Source: CAZFOB01 sp964520325 (GTDB lineage Bacteria > Actinomycetota > JAICYB01). Taken from it: a stretch of 64,000 bases of DNA. Position 1 is the stretch's first letter. Each line of letters opens with the position of its first letter. The DNA lies in NCBI GenBank assembly GCA_964520325.1, contig CAZFOB010000004.1:175725-239724 (forward strand), written 5' to 3'. Position numbers and translations under genes: made by a program. A model generated the notes under the pieces. That model was not told the origin of the DNA, did no database searches, and saw only the letters and a program-made list of their open reading frames with translations. Below, one piece after another: positions 51,601-58,735 of this stretch.

Positions 51601-52805
51601 TCGCGATCGGGTGGGTCGGCCTCGCGTGGGGCGTGGGGACGCCATTCCTATCGTCGGCGTGGTACTGCCCACCGATCGGCGCGGGCTTTCAGCAGTCGAT
51701 CGGCATCGTGAACCCGTCGCGCGAGCATGCGGAGTATCTCGTTCGTCCGGCGCTCGCCGCGCCGCCGGACCGGTCGAACCGCATCAGCGCCGGAGCGCGT
51801 CACACCGTCGAGATCGATCCGACCAAAGGTGCGGTGATCGAGTCGTACGGTCGGCGGCTCGTCGTGGGAACCGAGGTGCTCCGGCAGGGCGACCGCGACG
51901 CGTCGCTATGCAGCTCGGCTGCCCGGCGCCTGAACGTCTTCCCGGAAGGCGGACGCGCCTCGACCAAGGCCGTCCCGCGCCTGTTCGAGCGCTACATCCT
52001 CTACAACCCGTTCCCCGACCTCGCTCGCGCATCGGTGCGCTTCGTCGCTACCGACGAGGTGATCTCGCCACCGGCGTTGCAGGACGTCCAAGTCAAGCCC
52101 GGGACCTTCGTCGTCGTCGATCCCGAGGAGCAGTTCGAGCCGATGCTCGATCTGTCCACAACCGTCAGCGTTTGGCAGGGTCGAGCGATCGTCGCTCGAC
52201 GGTTGCGCACGGTCGAGCAGGTCACGTGGGGACTGCCCGTCGACGAAGTGAAGTCCGGGGTTGTGCCACGCGCCCTGACCGCCGACGGAGCGTCGAGCCT
52301 TCTCGTGGTCAACCGCAACGAGGATCCGGCCAACATCGCGATCTCCGGAGCCGGACGAACGGGCTCGCTTCCAGAAGAGAGTTTCGATGTCGGGGCGTCG
52401 CGTCGTGATGACTTCGAGCTGTCCTCGATCGCTCCGCGAGCGAAGGAACTCGTCTTCTCGATCAGGTCCGATCTGCCGGTCGCCGTCGAAACCCTCGTCG
52501 CACCGGACGACCGCAGGACGGTGTCCCTGTTGCCGTTGATGCACCCGGAGCGCCGGTGGGTCGTGCCGATGGCCGAGGAGCGCGAGCTGGTCGTCACCAA
52601 CGCCGGCACCCGGCGGGTGACGGTGCAGATCGGTCGTCTCGGTCGCGGGGCGGACTTCGACGACGTCACGATCGAGCCGAACCGGGTGCGGCGGATCAAG
52701 CTCGCCGGATCGAACCCCTTCGGGGTGATCGTGACGAGCACGGGCGGCGTCACCGTTGCCGCGGTGGGCGAGCGCGGCTCGATCGCCGGCGTCCCGCTGC
52801 CCTAG
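48615..52805 (+). CDS. Giant GT2 - multispanning membrane - DUF5719-like fusion
   Basis: 1396 residues. Residues ~5-240 form a GT2 domain (LAILVAHASRTRLTEALRSL, VLLLHDDVSLEPDVV near 83-97, GGLDAKASPFYEDVDLCWRLRAHGA). About twelve membrane helices follow (~250-690) with helix-rich polyprenyl-transferase-like character. An extracellular domain (~695-930) and two more helices come next. A secreted C-terminal domain from ~1010 begins AWYCPPIGAGFQQSIGIVNPS and matches the DUF5719 pattern. In many actinobacteria the GT2-membrane protein and the DUF5719 protein are separate neighbouring genes. It probably assembles or exports a wall polysaccharide. DUF3499 follows 307 bp downstream. Confidence 0.8.
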   Translation: MPGPSVLAILVAHASRTRLTEALRSLGAQTYDNIEIVVATVGELNVADDVSATVIQVREGAGFGEAVTGVLDTVRVEGFDHVLLLHDDVSLEPDVVQRMVSTAASDPAIAAVGAKLLEWFEPSVLQEVGSAIDRFAIRRSALDQGEVDHGQRDETSDVLFCSDACLLVRRDALIEVGGLDAKASPFYEDVDLCWRLRAHGARVVVDTEARVRHAADMSSGRRLFDTSVLREYAERGRLRFMLKHYAPLGLAVLLPQLVVAALVRLLAAVVRRELWRVRVIVGAWAATLRDLPAIVGERRRAPKARVEDRELLALAARGAVGEVRGDRAEWASNVLATLGRFGERALAQARQPVTWVTVLAVLVVVVLLRRVVFGGEFSLGEIRPLAPLSNAISDHFGRVRREGLDPFAPAGPGLVVLGLIRSVVTRAALAEKLVLLLPLLIGGLAGARWGRSLGFGPMARRWLGAAAAVNPVTLSLLRDGALGALLTWAVSLWLASEVLVPSPPGEGLQARVRFTARWAFAWAITVALHPPALLWLLALGLVISISRRPYDEDDRTRHRLRILVTGALGAFVLLLPWSVEFLTLRSPLVGRPGWLVHSVGGGLERASLGGGWPLLAWLVVAVVAAFFVGLDRTTYAIAALAAVCILAGATGAFPRETMLAATGICAFLIVSIVVRHITDEISRYELGARQAALIAGVVALAALWAGGVVQTVPSGARLRTIPVVAGIDGDQTGRVLWLAETTSGVRTWSTLSFSDRLGAFPAPGGPESRLVTKAVEAARAGRTHRLGGLLALADISHIVSLDEQSRRGLVSQSDLGPLEEQGTATVFRNDAWRGPAILLSAAPDDPLSPSGLADVVRDPQRVAVDGWPYEPITIRGHTGRTNIGDVPSSAVVYFASGHRGGLRIEGTSARVAAAGAYVPAGDLAEGPVRLTPPGRWWRWMLPVAALLVLALLGAWLVAAYTGAPLVGAIQAAADVRPIAMKPLAAAFVPLLIVGAFAIGWVGLAWGVGTPFLSSAWYCPPIGAGFQQSIGIVNPSREHAEYLVRPALAAPPDRSNRISAGARHTVEIDPTKGAVIESYGRRLVVGTEVLRQGDRDASLCSSAARRLNVFPEGGRASTKAVPRLFERYILYNPFPDLARASVRFVATDEVISPPALQDVQVKPGTFVVVDPEEQFEPMLDLSTTVSVWQGRAIVARRLRTVEQVTWGLPVDEVKSGVVPRALTADGASSLLVVNRNEDPANIAISGAGRTGSLPEESFDVGASRRDDFELSSIAPRAKELVFSIRSDLPVAVETLVAPDDRRTVSLLPLMHPERRWVVPMAEERELVVTNAGTRRVTVQIGRLGRGADFDDVTIEPNRVRRIKLAGSNPFGVIVTSTGGVTVAAVGERGSIAGVPLP

Positions 52806-52860
52806 CCCTAGCCTCGCGCGCCACGCACGCCGTCTTACGCGTCGATCCTGCTACCTAAGA

Positions 52861-53060
52861 AATGGGACGCGGAAAGCGGGGTCGAAGAACGATCGACCGA
52901 CGCGTACCCGCTGGGGAAAACACCGTGCGAACAGGCAGAACGTGTCTGGCGCGGTGTGGAATCGTCCCGCAAAAGCAAAGTGCCGCCGAATCTCTCCAGC
53001 GGCAACACGAGTACCCATAATACCGCCGGCACCGCATCCTGTCAAAACGAAGCGCGGAAT
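52861..53060 (+). other. Gene-free stretch with nested hairpins, candidate structured RNA
   Basis: This is most of the 307-bp gap before DUF3499. A 6-bp hairpin GGTCGA/TCGACC (52880-52885/52893-52898, 7-nt loop) is followed by a 7-bp stem CCGCTGG/CCAGCGG (52908-52914 with 52996-53002). That stem encloses ACACCG/CGGTGT (52920-52925/52952-52957) and CAGGC/GTCTG (52932-52936/52944-52948). Loops are A-rich. I could not match it to a riboswitch class I know. A 31-codon ORF with GTG at 52925 (ends 53020, contains CLARCG) is an alternative reading. Confidence 0.3.
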
Positions 53061-53100
53061 GACATCCGTGTGATTCCTTGCCCCGGCCCCCATCGCGTCT

Positions 53101-53106
53101 TAGCCT
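53101..53106 (+). promoter_or_regulatory. Candidate -10 (TAGCCT), leaderless DUF3499 start
   Basis: TAGCCT ends 6 nt before the ATG at 53113. No ribosome-binding site. Confidence 0.5.
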
Positions 53107-53112
53107 GAGCGC

Positions 53113-53337
53113 ATGCGTCTTTGTGCCAAGACCGGCTGCGCGCACGAAGCGGTGGCGACGTGCTCGTTCCACTACCCGCTGCGCCAGGTCTGGATCGCCG
53201 TGCTGTCGCTCGACCCCCAGCCGGGCTCATACGACCTCTGTGAGCACCACGCCGATCGCCTCGTCGCACCTCTCGGCTGGACGCTCACCGACGTCAGGGT
53301 CGAAGAGCAGCCGGCCGCGTCCGAGCTCGCGTCCTAG
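53113..53337 (+). CDS. DUF3499 family protein
   Basis: 74 residues. MRLCAKTGCAHEAVATCSF (Cys pair) and SYDLCEHHADRLVAPLGW match the short actinobacterial DUF3499 family: CxxxxC at the start, and the SYDLCEHHA segment with Cys and His that could bind a metal ion. Function unknown; in mycobacteria and streptomycetes it sits near whiB2 and manB. Here the WhiB gene is missing. The start is fixed by the 6-nt spacing to TAGCCT. Confidence 0.85.
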   Translation: MRLCAKTGCAHEAVATCSFHYPLRQVWIAVLSLDPQPGSYDLCEHHADRLVAPLGWTLTDVRVEEQPAASELAS

Positions 53338-53371
53338 CTGAGCCCGGAATCGATCCCCGCATCTGTTCCGT

Positions 53372-53395
53372 CACGTATCTTGGCACGTATCTTGG
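53372..53395. repeat. Tandem 12-bp CACGTATCTTGG repeats, operator-like
   Basis: CACGTATCTTGG occurs twice in tandem (53372-53383, 53384-53395). It is followed by CACCTAAGA (53406-53414), which is nearly the reverse complement of TCTTGGGT. ACCTAAGA also occurs at 52853-52860. They precede the DUF6788 gene by ~45 bp and could be binding sites for a regulator. Confidence 0.4.
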
Positions 53396-53439
53396 GTAAC
53401 TATCGCACCTAAGACAATGACGGTCGAGCAAGGGGAAAC

Positions 53440-53751
53440 GTGCCGATCGGCAGAGACCTCATCCGTCAGATCCGCACTCTGGACGCCTACGACCTGCGCC
53501 GCCTCCAGATGCTGATCCGCGGCCTGCTCGAAGACGACGAGACCGACCTCTCGGCATCCAGCAACGCGCAGCCGTCGAGGTCATCGCCAAGGACGGCGAA
53601 AGTCACGTTCCGGCAGGAGATGGTCAAGTGCGGCAAGCAGGGCTGCACGCGGTGCCCGCATGGGCCGTACTGGTACGCCTACTGGCGTGAGGACGGGCGG
53701 ACCCGTTCACGCTACGTGGGCAAGAACCTCCCCGGGGAGCAGTCCGAATAG
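53440..53751 (+). CDS. DUF6788-type zinc-ribbon protein
   Basis: 103 residues. N-terminal helix (RDLIRQIRTLDAYDLRRLQMLIRGLLEDDE), a disordered Ser-rich middle, then KCGKQGCTRCPHGPYWYAYWREDGRTRSRYVGK. The C-x4-C-x2-C-P-H-G-P-Y-W-Y core is the hallmark of a small family, now DUF6788, often found near mobile or variable genes. It is likely a nucleic-acid-binding or metal-stabilised protein. GTG start with AAGGGGAAA upstream. Sits between DUF3499 and gtrA and breaks the otherwise ancestral order. Function unknown. Confidence 0.75.
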   Translation: MPIGRDLIRQIRTLDAYDLRRLQMLIRGLLEDDETDLSASSNAQPSRSSPRTAKVTFRQEMVKCGKQGCTRCPHGPYWYAYWREDGRTRSRYVGKNLPGEQSE

Positions 53752-53765
53752 TCCGGGTCCGCCGT

Positions 53766-53771
53766 TACGCT
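53766..53771 (+). promoter_or_regulatory. Candidate -10 (TACGCT), leaderless gtrA start
   Basis: TACGCT ends 6 nt before the GTG at 53778, no ribosome-binding site. Confidence 0.5.
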
Positions 53772-53777
53772 TGGTCG

Positions 53778-54242
53778 GTGCTGACCCAACTCCGCTCGAG
53801 CAAGGTCTACGAGCGCATCACGCGCCGGGAGATCGTCAAGCAGTTCATCAAGTACGGCGTGGTCGGTGTCGTCAACGTCATCACGTTCTTCTCGCTGTTC
53901 AACCTCTTCCTCTTCGCGGGACTCCCGGCTCTCGGTGCCTATGTGCTCGCCTTCGTCCCGAGCAACATCAACTCGTTCTTCCTCAACAAGCGCTGGGCAT
54001 TCCGCGACGAGCGCAGCCAAGCTGTCGGACGTCAGTACGTTGGGTTCGCCCTCGTCACGGCCGTGGCTCTCGGCATCAACGCCGGCTTGTTCTCGCTGTT
54101 CCTGATCCCGCTGCGCCGATACGGGACGCTCGGAGAGAACCTCGCGGCGCTGGCACCCCTGCCGGCATCGGTGGCGTGGAACTTCCTGACCTATCGCTAC
54201 TGGACGTTCAGGCGCGGCCACCAAGGCTCCGCCGCAGACTGA
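53778..54242 (+). CDS. GtrA-family membrane protein
   Basis: 154 residues with four predicted membrane helices. FIKYGVVGVVNVITFFSLFNLFLF, FVPSNINSFFLNKRWAFRDE and SVAWNFLTYRYWTFRR (the N-F-x-x-x-R-x-W-x-F motifs of both halves) are typical of GtrA/DPMS-associated proteins. They act as small flippases or scaffolds for polyprenyl-phosphate sugars. The adjacent convergent gene encodes a DPM1-like glycosyltransferase, the usual partner. Their 3' ends overlap by 35 bp. Confidence 0.9.
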   Translation: MLTQLRSSKVYERITRREIVKQFIKYGVVGVVNVITFFSLFNLFLFAGLPALGAYVLAFVPSNINSFFLNKRWAFRDERSQAVGRQYVGFALVTAVALGINAGLFSLFLIPLRRYGTLGENLAALAPLPASVAWNFLTYRYWTFRRGHQGSAAD

Positions 54243-54903
54243 TGATCTCGCCGAGCGTCCGAGCGATCACGCGCAACGTAGCGCCGCCCGACTTTCCAGC
54301 GATCCGCGGGTGATGCGGCACACCGACCTCGGTGATGCGGAAACCGGCCTGCTTGGCGCGTGTCGCGAGCTCTGGTGAGATGAACGCCGACCGCGACTCG
54401 AGGTCGGGAAGGATCTTGTCAACAACCGGGCGCGTATAGATCTTCATCGCGCAGTCGACGTCGCGCAGGCCGAGGCGGAACACGCTCTGGAGCACTCGGT
54501 GGTACACCTTCGCGATCACCAAGCGGTGCCACGGGTCGGCTCGCTTGATGCGGTATCCGAGCACGACGTCGTTGTCGGGCAGACATCCGATGAGTGTCGC
54601 GAGATCGGCGACGCGGAACTGGCGGTCGCCGTCGATGAGCGCGACGGCATCGCCGCGGCAGTGGGTCAGCCCGGTGCGCAGGGCGTGTCCGTACCCGAGG
54701 TTGCTTGGATGCACGACCAGGCGCACCCGAGGGTCCTTCTCCGCGTAGCCGCGGACGATGTCTGCCGTGGCGTCTGTCGAGCCGTCGTCCACGACGACGA
54801 TCTCGAAGCCGTCCGCCATCGCGGGGAGTGTCTCGAGGGCCTCGTCCAGGAGGGGGCCGATATTGGCTTCTTCGTTGAACGCCGGGAATGAAACGCTGAG
54901 CAC
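54208..54903 (-). CDS. DPM1-like polyprenyl-phosphate glycosyltransferase (GT2)
   Basis: 231 residues. LSVSFPAFNEEANIGPLLDEALETLP, EIVVVDDGSTDATADIVRGYAEKDPRVRLV, LGYGHALRTGLTHCRGDAVALIDGDRQF (DxD-like DGD) and DVDCAMKIYTRPVVD are dolichol-phosphate mannosyltransferase motifs; there is no C-terminal membrane domain. It would make polyprenyl-P-mannose or -glucose, the donor for the GT-C/PMT protein encoded next to it. Start GTG at 54903 is chosen because AGGAGG lies 4 nt upstream; the earlier ATG at 54933 overlaps a likely -10. Confidence 0.9.
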   Translation of the reverse strand: MLSVSFPAFNEEANIGPLLDEALETLPAMADGFEIVVVDDGSTDATADIVRGYAEKDPRVRLVVHPSNLGYGHALRTGLTHCRGDAVALIDGDRQFRVADLATLIGCLPDNDVVLGYRIKRADPWHRLVIAKVYHRVLQSVFRLGLRDVDCAMKIYTRPVVDKILPDLESRSAFISPELATRAKQAGFRITEVGVPHHPRIAGKSGGATLRVIARTLGEIISLRRSLGGRA

Positions 54904-54934
54904 GGAACCTCCTGCGGACGGTCTTGAGCGCATA

Positions 54935-54940
54935 ACCGTA
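54935..54940 (-). promoter_or_regulatory. Candidate -10 (TACGGT) for the DPM1-like gene
   Basis: On the minus strand TACGGT would start transcription near 54928, giving a ~25-nt leader with AGGAGG and the GTG at 54903. Confidence 0.4.
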
Positions 54941-54986
54941 TCCGAGAGACCTGAACGAAACCCGAGCCCTTCTCGAGCGGGGCCCG

Positions 54987-54992
54987 TATGCT
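54987..54992 (+). promoter_or_regulatory. Candidate -10 (TATGCT), leaderless start at 55001
   Basis: TATGCT ends 8 nt before GTG at 55001, no ribosome-binding site. It faces the DPM1-like promoter (54935-54940). Confidence 0.5.
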
Positions 54993-55000
54993 CCACTGCG

Positions 55001-58000
55001 GTGTTCCGCCTACCGCCCAACGGGCCATCCATCTCTCGACGGCTCGGGCGACCGCTCGGGTCGTGGCTCGCCACGCCGGGCGGCCTCGCCGCCCTCTTCA
55101 TCTTTGGATTGGCGATCCGTTTGGTGCTCGCGCGGGGCGGCGGATTCCCGTACGACATGTCCTCGTTCGGCGCCTGGGCGGGCACACTCGGGGAGTTGGG
55201 GCCGTGGAACTTCTATCCCTTCGACAAGCCCGACGGATTCTTCGTCGACTACCCGCCCGGCTACCTCTACGTGCTGTGGATCCTCGGGTGGGTCTCCGAC
55301 GCGCTGCGTGGAAGCACACCGCCCGAGCTGTGGCTGAAGCTGCCGCCGATCTTCGCCGACCTTGGTCTGGCCTGGCTCGTCGGCCTGGCCGCGGAGCGGC
55401 TCGCTCCCGGCAGACCGGGGACGCGGCCGATCCCGATGAGGACCCTGGGGGCGGCGACCATCCTCCTCAACCCGGCGATCTTCTTCGTGTCCGCCGTCTG
55501 GGGCCAAGCCGACTCGGTCCTCGCCGTGCTCGTCGTCGGCGGTTTCCTGCTGCTCGGCACCGGCGCCCAGAACCTCCGCCGCGAGGCGGCAGCGATGGTC
55601 CTGTTGGCGGTGGCGATCGGGACGAAGCCCCAAGCGATCTTTGCGATCCCGATCGTTGTGCTCCTGCTCGTCTGGCGCCACGTCCGTCATGGGATCGACG
55701 CCGCCGAAGGCGTCCGCGACAAGCGCCGCGCCGCTTGGCTCGGCTGGGGTCGCGTCGCTCTGCTCGGAGCGCTCGCGGTGCTCACCGGCATTCTCCTGTT
55801 CCTGCCCTTCAAGCTGTTCCCGCTGCGCGCGGTCGAGTTCTACTCACAGGCTTCGGGCACCTATCGGAACACGAGCATCTTCGCGTTCAACTTCTGGGGG
55901 GCTGTGGGATTCTGGCGGCCGGACTCCGGTGCCGACGCATACACGTTCCTCGGCGTCGCCGTCGTGTGGTGGGGGATCGCCCTGTTCGTCTCGTTCGGGG
56001 CGCTCGTCCTCGCACGTGCCTGGGCGAGCCTGCGTAGTGGACAGGACGAAGGACGCGTTCTGTTCTTCGGAGGCGTCGCCATCACGCTCGTCAGCTTCGC
56101 GGTCGTCACGCGCGTGCACGAGCGGTACCTCTTCCTTCCCGTTGCCCTGCTGGCAACACTTTCCGGACTGCGATGGCTGCGGCGCGCGTTCGTCGCGCTC
56201 TCCGTGCTCTATCTGATCAACGTGTATTTCCCGTGGGTCTACTACCTGCGCACGGTGAAGCGTCCGGCGATCACGTTCGGCGGCGCCTTCGATGTGTTCT
56301 ACGGAACAGACATCTATGGCACACGGATCCGAGCGCTCTGCCTTCTCACCGGACTGGTCTGCATGCTGATCGCGTGGCGTGGTTGGCGGACGATCGAGGC
56401 GGTTGCCGCCGAACCATCGGCAGACCTGGCGGCAGACCCGGCGGTCGCGGAACCGCCGGGTCTGCCGATGGGCGGCCTGTCGGGGACGGATCCATCTTCT
56501 CCGTGGTTGTTGCCAGAGCCGGAGAGCGTCGATGTGGTCCCCGAGCGCCGTCCGTGGACGCTGCATCTGCATCCGGTGCGACGTCGCGGTGCGCTCATCG
56601 CCCTCGCGATATTCGTTGCGGCGTTCCTCCTCCGCCTCATCGGACTCGGCCACCCGCCCGGCATGTATTTCGACGAGGTCTACCACGCGCGAACGGGGGC
56701 CGAGTACCTCGCGCACAAGGAGGTCTTCGAGTACACGCACCCACCGTTGGCCAAGCAGCTGATCGGGTTCTCGATCCAACACCTGTCCGGATTCGGCACC
56801 GGCGGTGGCGCGGGTTTGCCGGCCGACCTCGAGCCGTCGACGCTCGCCCCGCGCTCCAATGGTGTGGTGTGGGCCCGCATCGCCGGTGCGGGCTCGCGCA
56901 TCATGCTGGGCCGGATCGACCAGTCATGCCGGACGCAGCCGCTGACGACGTTCGCCGAAGTCGACATGCGCGTGAACGCGATTGCCGCCACCGACGCAGC
57001 GGTGTTCGTGGCCGGGGCCCCCGACGACCAGCCGGTCGTTGCGCGCATCGAGCACGGCAACGAGATGTGGCGCGCGAACCTTCCCGATGTCGCCAAGACC
57101 ATCGCCGTCGTCGGTGACCGCATCTACGTCGTGACCGAGAGCGGCGATCTCGTGGCTGTCACGTCGGCAGGGGAGCCGGACACCATCGCCGTTGGGGCCG
57201 GCGCGATCTCGGCGTCCGGACCCGATGGTGAAGTGTGGGCGTCGTTCCCCGATCAGCGTGAGATCGCCTCGTGGGGCCCGGACGGCCAGCGCAAGCACGT
57301 CATCGCAGTCGACGGAGCGCCGGCGGCTATCGCCGCGCACAAGGACTCCGAGCGCGTCTTCGTTTCGATCGGTGAACGACTCGTGTCGTACGACACGAAG
57401 GGGGAGTCGAAACAAGCGGAGATCTCGGGCGGTGCTCAGCTGCTCACAACGGTGCCTGAGCAGACCTTGGTGTGGGCCGTCGACGACCGGCGTGTTCGCG
57501 CGATCGAGCCGCACAGCGGGGTGGTGATCGGTGAAACCTCGTTCGACGTGAAGCCACAGCTGCTCTCTGCCGACCCGGTTCGTCATCGTTTACTGGCTGC
57601 GAGCGGCGACGGCCTCGAATGCGCGTCCGGACGTCCGCAGTTCGCGTGGCGATTCGGCAGCACGTTGGCAGGTGCCTTGATGGTTGCCATGGCGTTCCTG
57701 CTCGCATTCCGGCTCACCGGAAGCATGGGTGCAGGTCTTCTTGCGTCCTTGTTCCTTGCGATCGACGGCCTCACGTTCACACTGGCGCGCATCGCGATGA
57801 ACGACAGCTATGCAACCGGATTCATGCTCGCGTCGTGGTTCTGTGCGATCTCCGCGCTCTACGCATGGGGACGCAAACGTCCGGACGATGACGGCTCGAC
57901 GTCTCCGCCGCAGCGCCTCAAGACGATCGCCTGGCTCCTCGCCGGAGGCGTCTTCGGGGGCTTGGGTCTTGCGTCGAAGTGGCCGGTGATCTACGGACTG

Positions 58001-58711
58001 GCGGCGATCGGGTTGCTCATGATGTGGGACGGCTTCAGCCGGCGCGAGACGTCGATCTGGCGAGTGGCCGGTGGGTTCTTGCCGAGCGTGTTGGTCATGG
58101 CGTTCTGCTACGCGGTGATCCCCTTGGGGATCTACCTCCTCACCTACGCGCCGTATTCCACGCTCGGACACGACTTCGCAGAGTTCCTCAAGCTGCAGCA
58201 GAGCATGTTCGACTATCACTCCACGCTTACCGCGACCCATCCGTTCGGCTCACCGTGGTACGGATGGCCGTTCGGATATCGCGCGGTCTATCTCTTTGTA
58301 CATGCGTCCACCGGCGGACGGGCGGAGATCTGGACCATCCCGAACCTCGTCGTCACGTTCGGCGGACTCGTCGCCATGGGCGCACTCGCGCACCGCGCGC
58401 TGCGTCTGCGCTCTGTGGCACTGGCAGTCGTGGTCGTCGGCGCAGCCGTTCAGTACCTGCCGTGGATCGCGGTGACGCGTGTGACGTTCATGTACCACTA
58501 CCTGCCCGTCGTGCCGTTCCTTGCGATCGCTCTCGCGTGGTTGGTCACTGTGGGCTTGCGTGGATGGAAGTACCAAAAGGCCGCGATCGTCGGCGTCACG
58601 TCTGCCGCGATCGCCATGTTCGCGTTCATCTATCCGATGCTCGTCGGCTGGACGATGCCGATCTGGTACCTCGACCTCGTCCGGGATGTGCTCCCCTGGG
58701 TGATTCCTTAG
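55001..58711 (+). CDS. Giant GT-C + protein O-mannosyltransferase fusion with propeller-like insert
   Basis: 1236 residues in one frame. Residues 1-~475 are a multispanning GT-C glycosyltransferase (first-loop Asp52 in FPYDMSSFGAWAG; YPPGYLYVLWILG near 83; ~10 helices). A Pro/Ala/Ser linker (~475-520) leads to a PMT/GT39 domain (~525-1236): MYFDEVYHARTGAEYL (catalytic Asp558-Glu559), YTHPPLAKQLIGF (~578), then after a ~280-residue insert, FAWRFGSTLAGALMVAMAFLLAFRLTGSMGAGLL and the rest of the helices (KWPVIYGLAAIGLLMMW, LPVVPFLAIALAWL). The insert (~597-875) has repeating WARIAGAG, VNAIAATDAAVFVAG, KTIAVVGDRIYVVT, GEVWASF blocks of a beta-propeller. It uses polyprenyl-P-sugars. Confidence 0.85.
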   Translation: MFRLPPNGPSISRRLGRPLGSWLATPGGLAALFIFGLAIRLVLARGGGFPYDMSSFGAWAGTLGELGPWNFYPFDKPDGFFVDYPPGYLYVLWILGWVSDALRGSTPPELWLKLPPIFADLGLAWLVGLAAERLAPGRPGTRPIPMRTLGAATILLNPAIFFVSAVWGQADSVLAVLVVGGFLLLGTGAQNLRREAAAMVLLAVAIGTKPQAIFAIPIVVLLLVWRHVRHGIDAAEGVRDKRRAAWLGWGRVALLGALAVLTGILLFLPFKLFPLRAVEFYSQASGTYRNTSIFAFNFWGAVGFWRPDSGADAYTFLGVAVVWWGIALFVSFGALVLARAWASLRSGQDEGRVLFFGGVAITLVSFAVVTRVHERYLFLPVALLATLSGLRWLRRAFVALSVLYLINVYFPWVYYLRTVKRPAITFGGAFDVFYGTDIYGTRIRALCLLTGLVCMLIAWRGWRTIEAVAAEPSADLAADPAVAEPPGLPMGGLSGTDPSSPWLLPEPESVDVVPERRPWTLHLHPVRRRGALIALAIFVAAFLLRLIGLGHPPGMYFDEVYHARTGAEYLAHKEVFEYTHPPLAKQLIGFSIQHLSGFGTGGGAGLPADLEPSTLAPRSNGVVWARIAGAGSRIMLGRIDQSCRTQPLTTFAEVDMRVNAIAATDAAVFVAGAPDDQPVVARIEHGNEMWRANLPDVAKTIAVVGDRIYVVTESGDLVAVTSAGEPDTIAVGAGAISASGPDGEVWASFPDQREIASWGPDGQRKHVIAVDGAPAAIAAHKDSERVFVSIGERLVSYDTKGESKQAEISGGAQLLTTVPEQTLVWAVDDRRVRAIEPHSGVVIGETSFDVKPQLLSADPVRHRLLAASGDGLECASGRPQFAWRFGSTLAGALMVAMAFLLAFRLTGSMGAGLLASLFLAIDGLTFTLARIAMNDSYATGFMLASWFCAISALYAWGRKRPDDDGSTSPPQRLKTIAWLLAGGVFGGLGLASKWPVIYGLAAIGLLMMWDGFSRRETSIWRVAGGFLPSVLVMAFCYAVIPLGIYLLTYAPYSTLGHDFAEFLKLQQSMFDYHSTLTATHPFGSPWYGWPFGYRAVYLFVHASTGGRAEIWTIPNLVVTFGGLVAMGALAHRALRLRSVALAVVVVGAAVQYLPWIAVTRVTFMYHYLPVVPFLAIALAWLVTVGLRGWKYQKAAIVGVTSAAIAMFAFIYPMLVGWTMPIWYLDLVRDVLPWVIP

Positions 58712-58723
58712 GCCCATGGGCCC

Positions 58724-58729
58724 TAGGCT
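58724..58729 (+). promoter_or_regulatory. Candidate -10 (TAGGCT), leaderless manB start
   Basis: TAGGCT ends 6 nt before the ATG at 58736. The sequence GGCCCATGGGCC just upstream (58711-58722) is a perfect 12-bp palindrome that could be an operator or part of the previous gene's 3' end. Confidence 0.5.
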
Positions 58730-58735
58730 TGCCGG

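Noticed and set aside
52861..53060. Known riboswitch classes (cobalamin, c-di-AMP ydaO, c-di-GMP, SAM-IV)
   Set aside because: Checked for conserved words of each class as I know them; only partial resemblances such as GGGGAA and CCCGCAA were found, without the required stems or order.
52851..53093. 80-aa minus-strand ORF in the gap before DUF3499
   Set aside because: No ribosome-binding site, no TANNNT at the start and no family resemblance; the plus-strand stem structure explains the region as well.
52806..53112. WhiB gene expected by synteny
   Set aside because: No frame in the gap encodes the four Cys and GVWGG-type turn of WhiB proteins.
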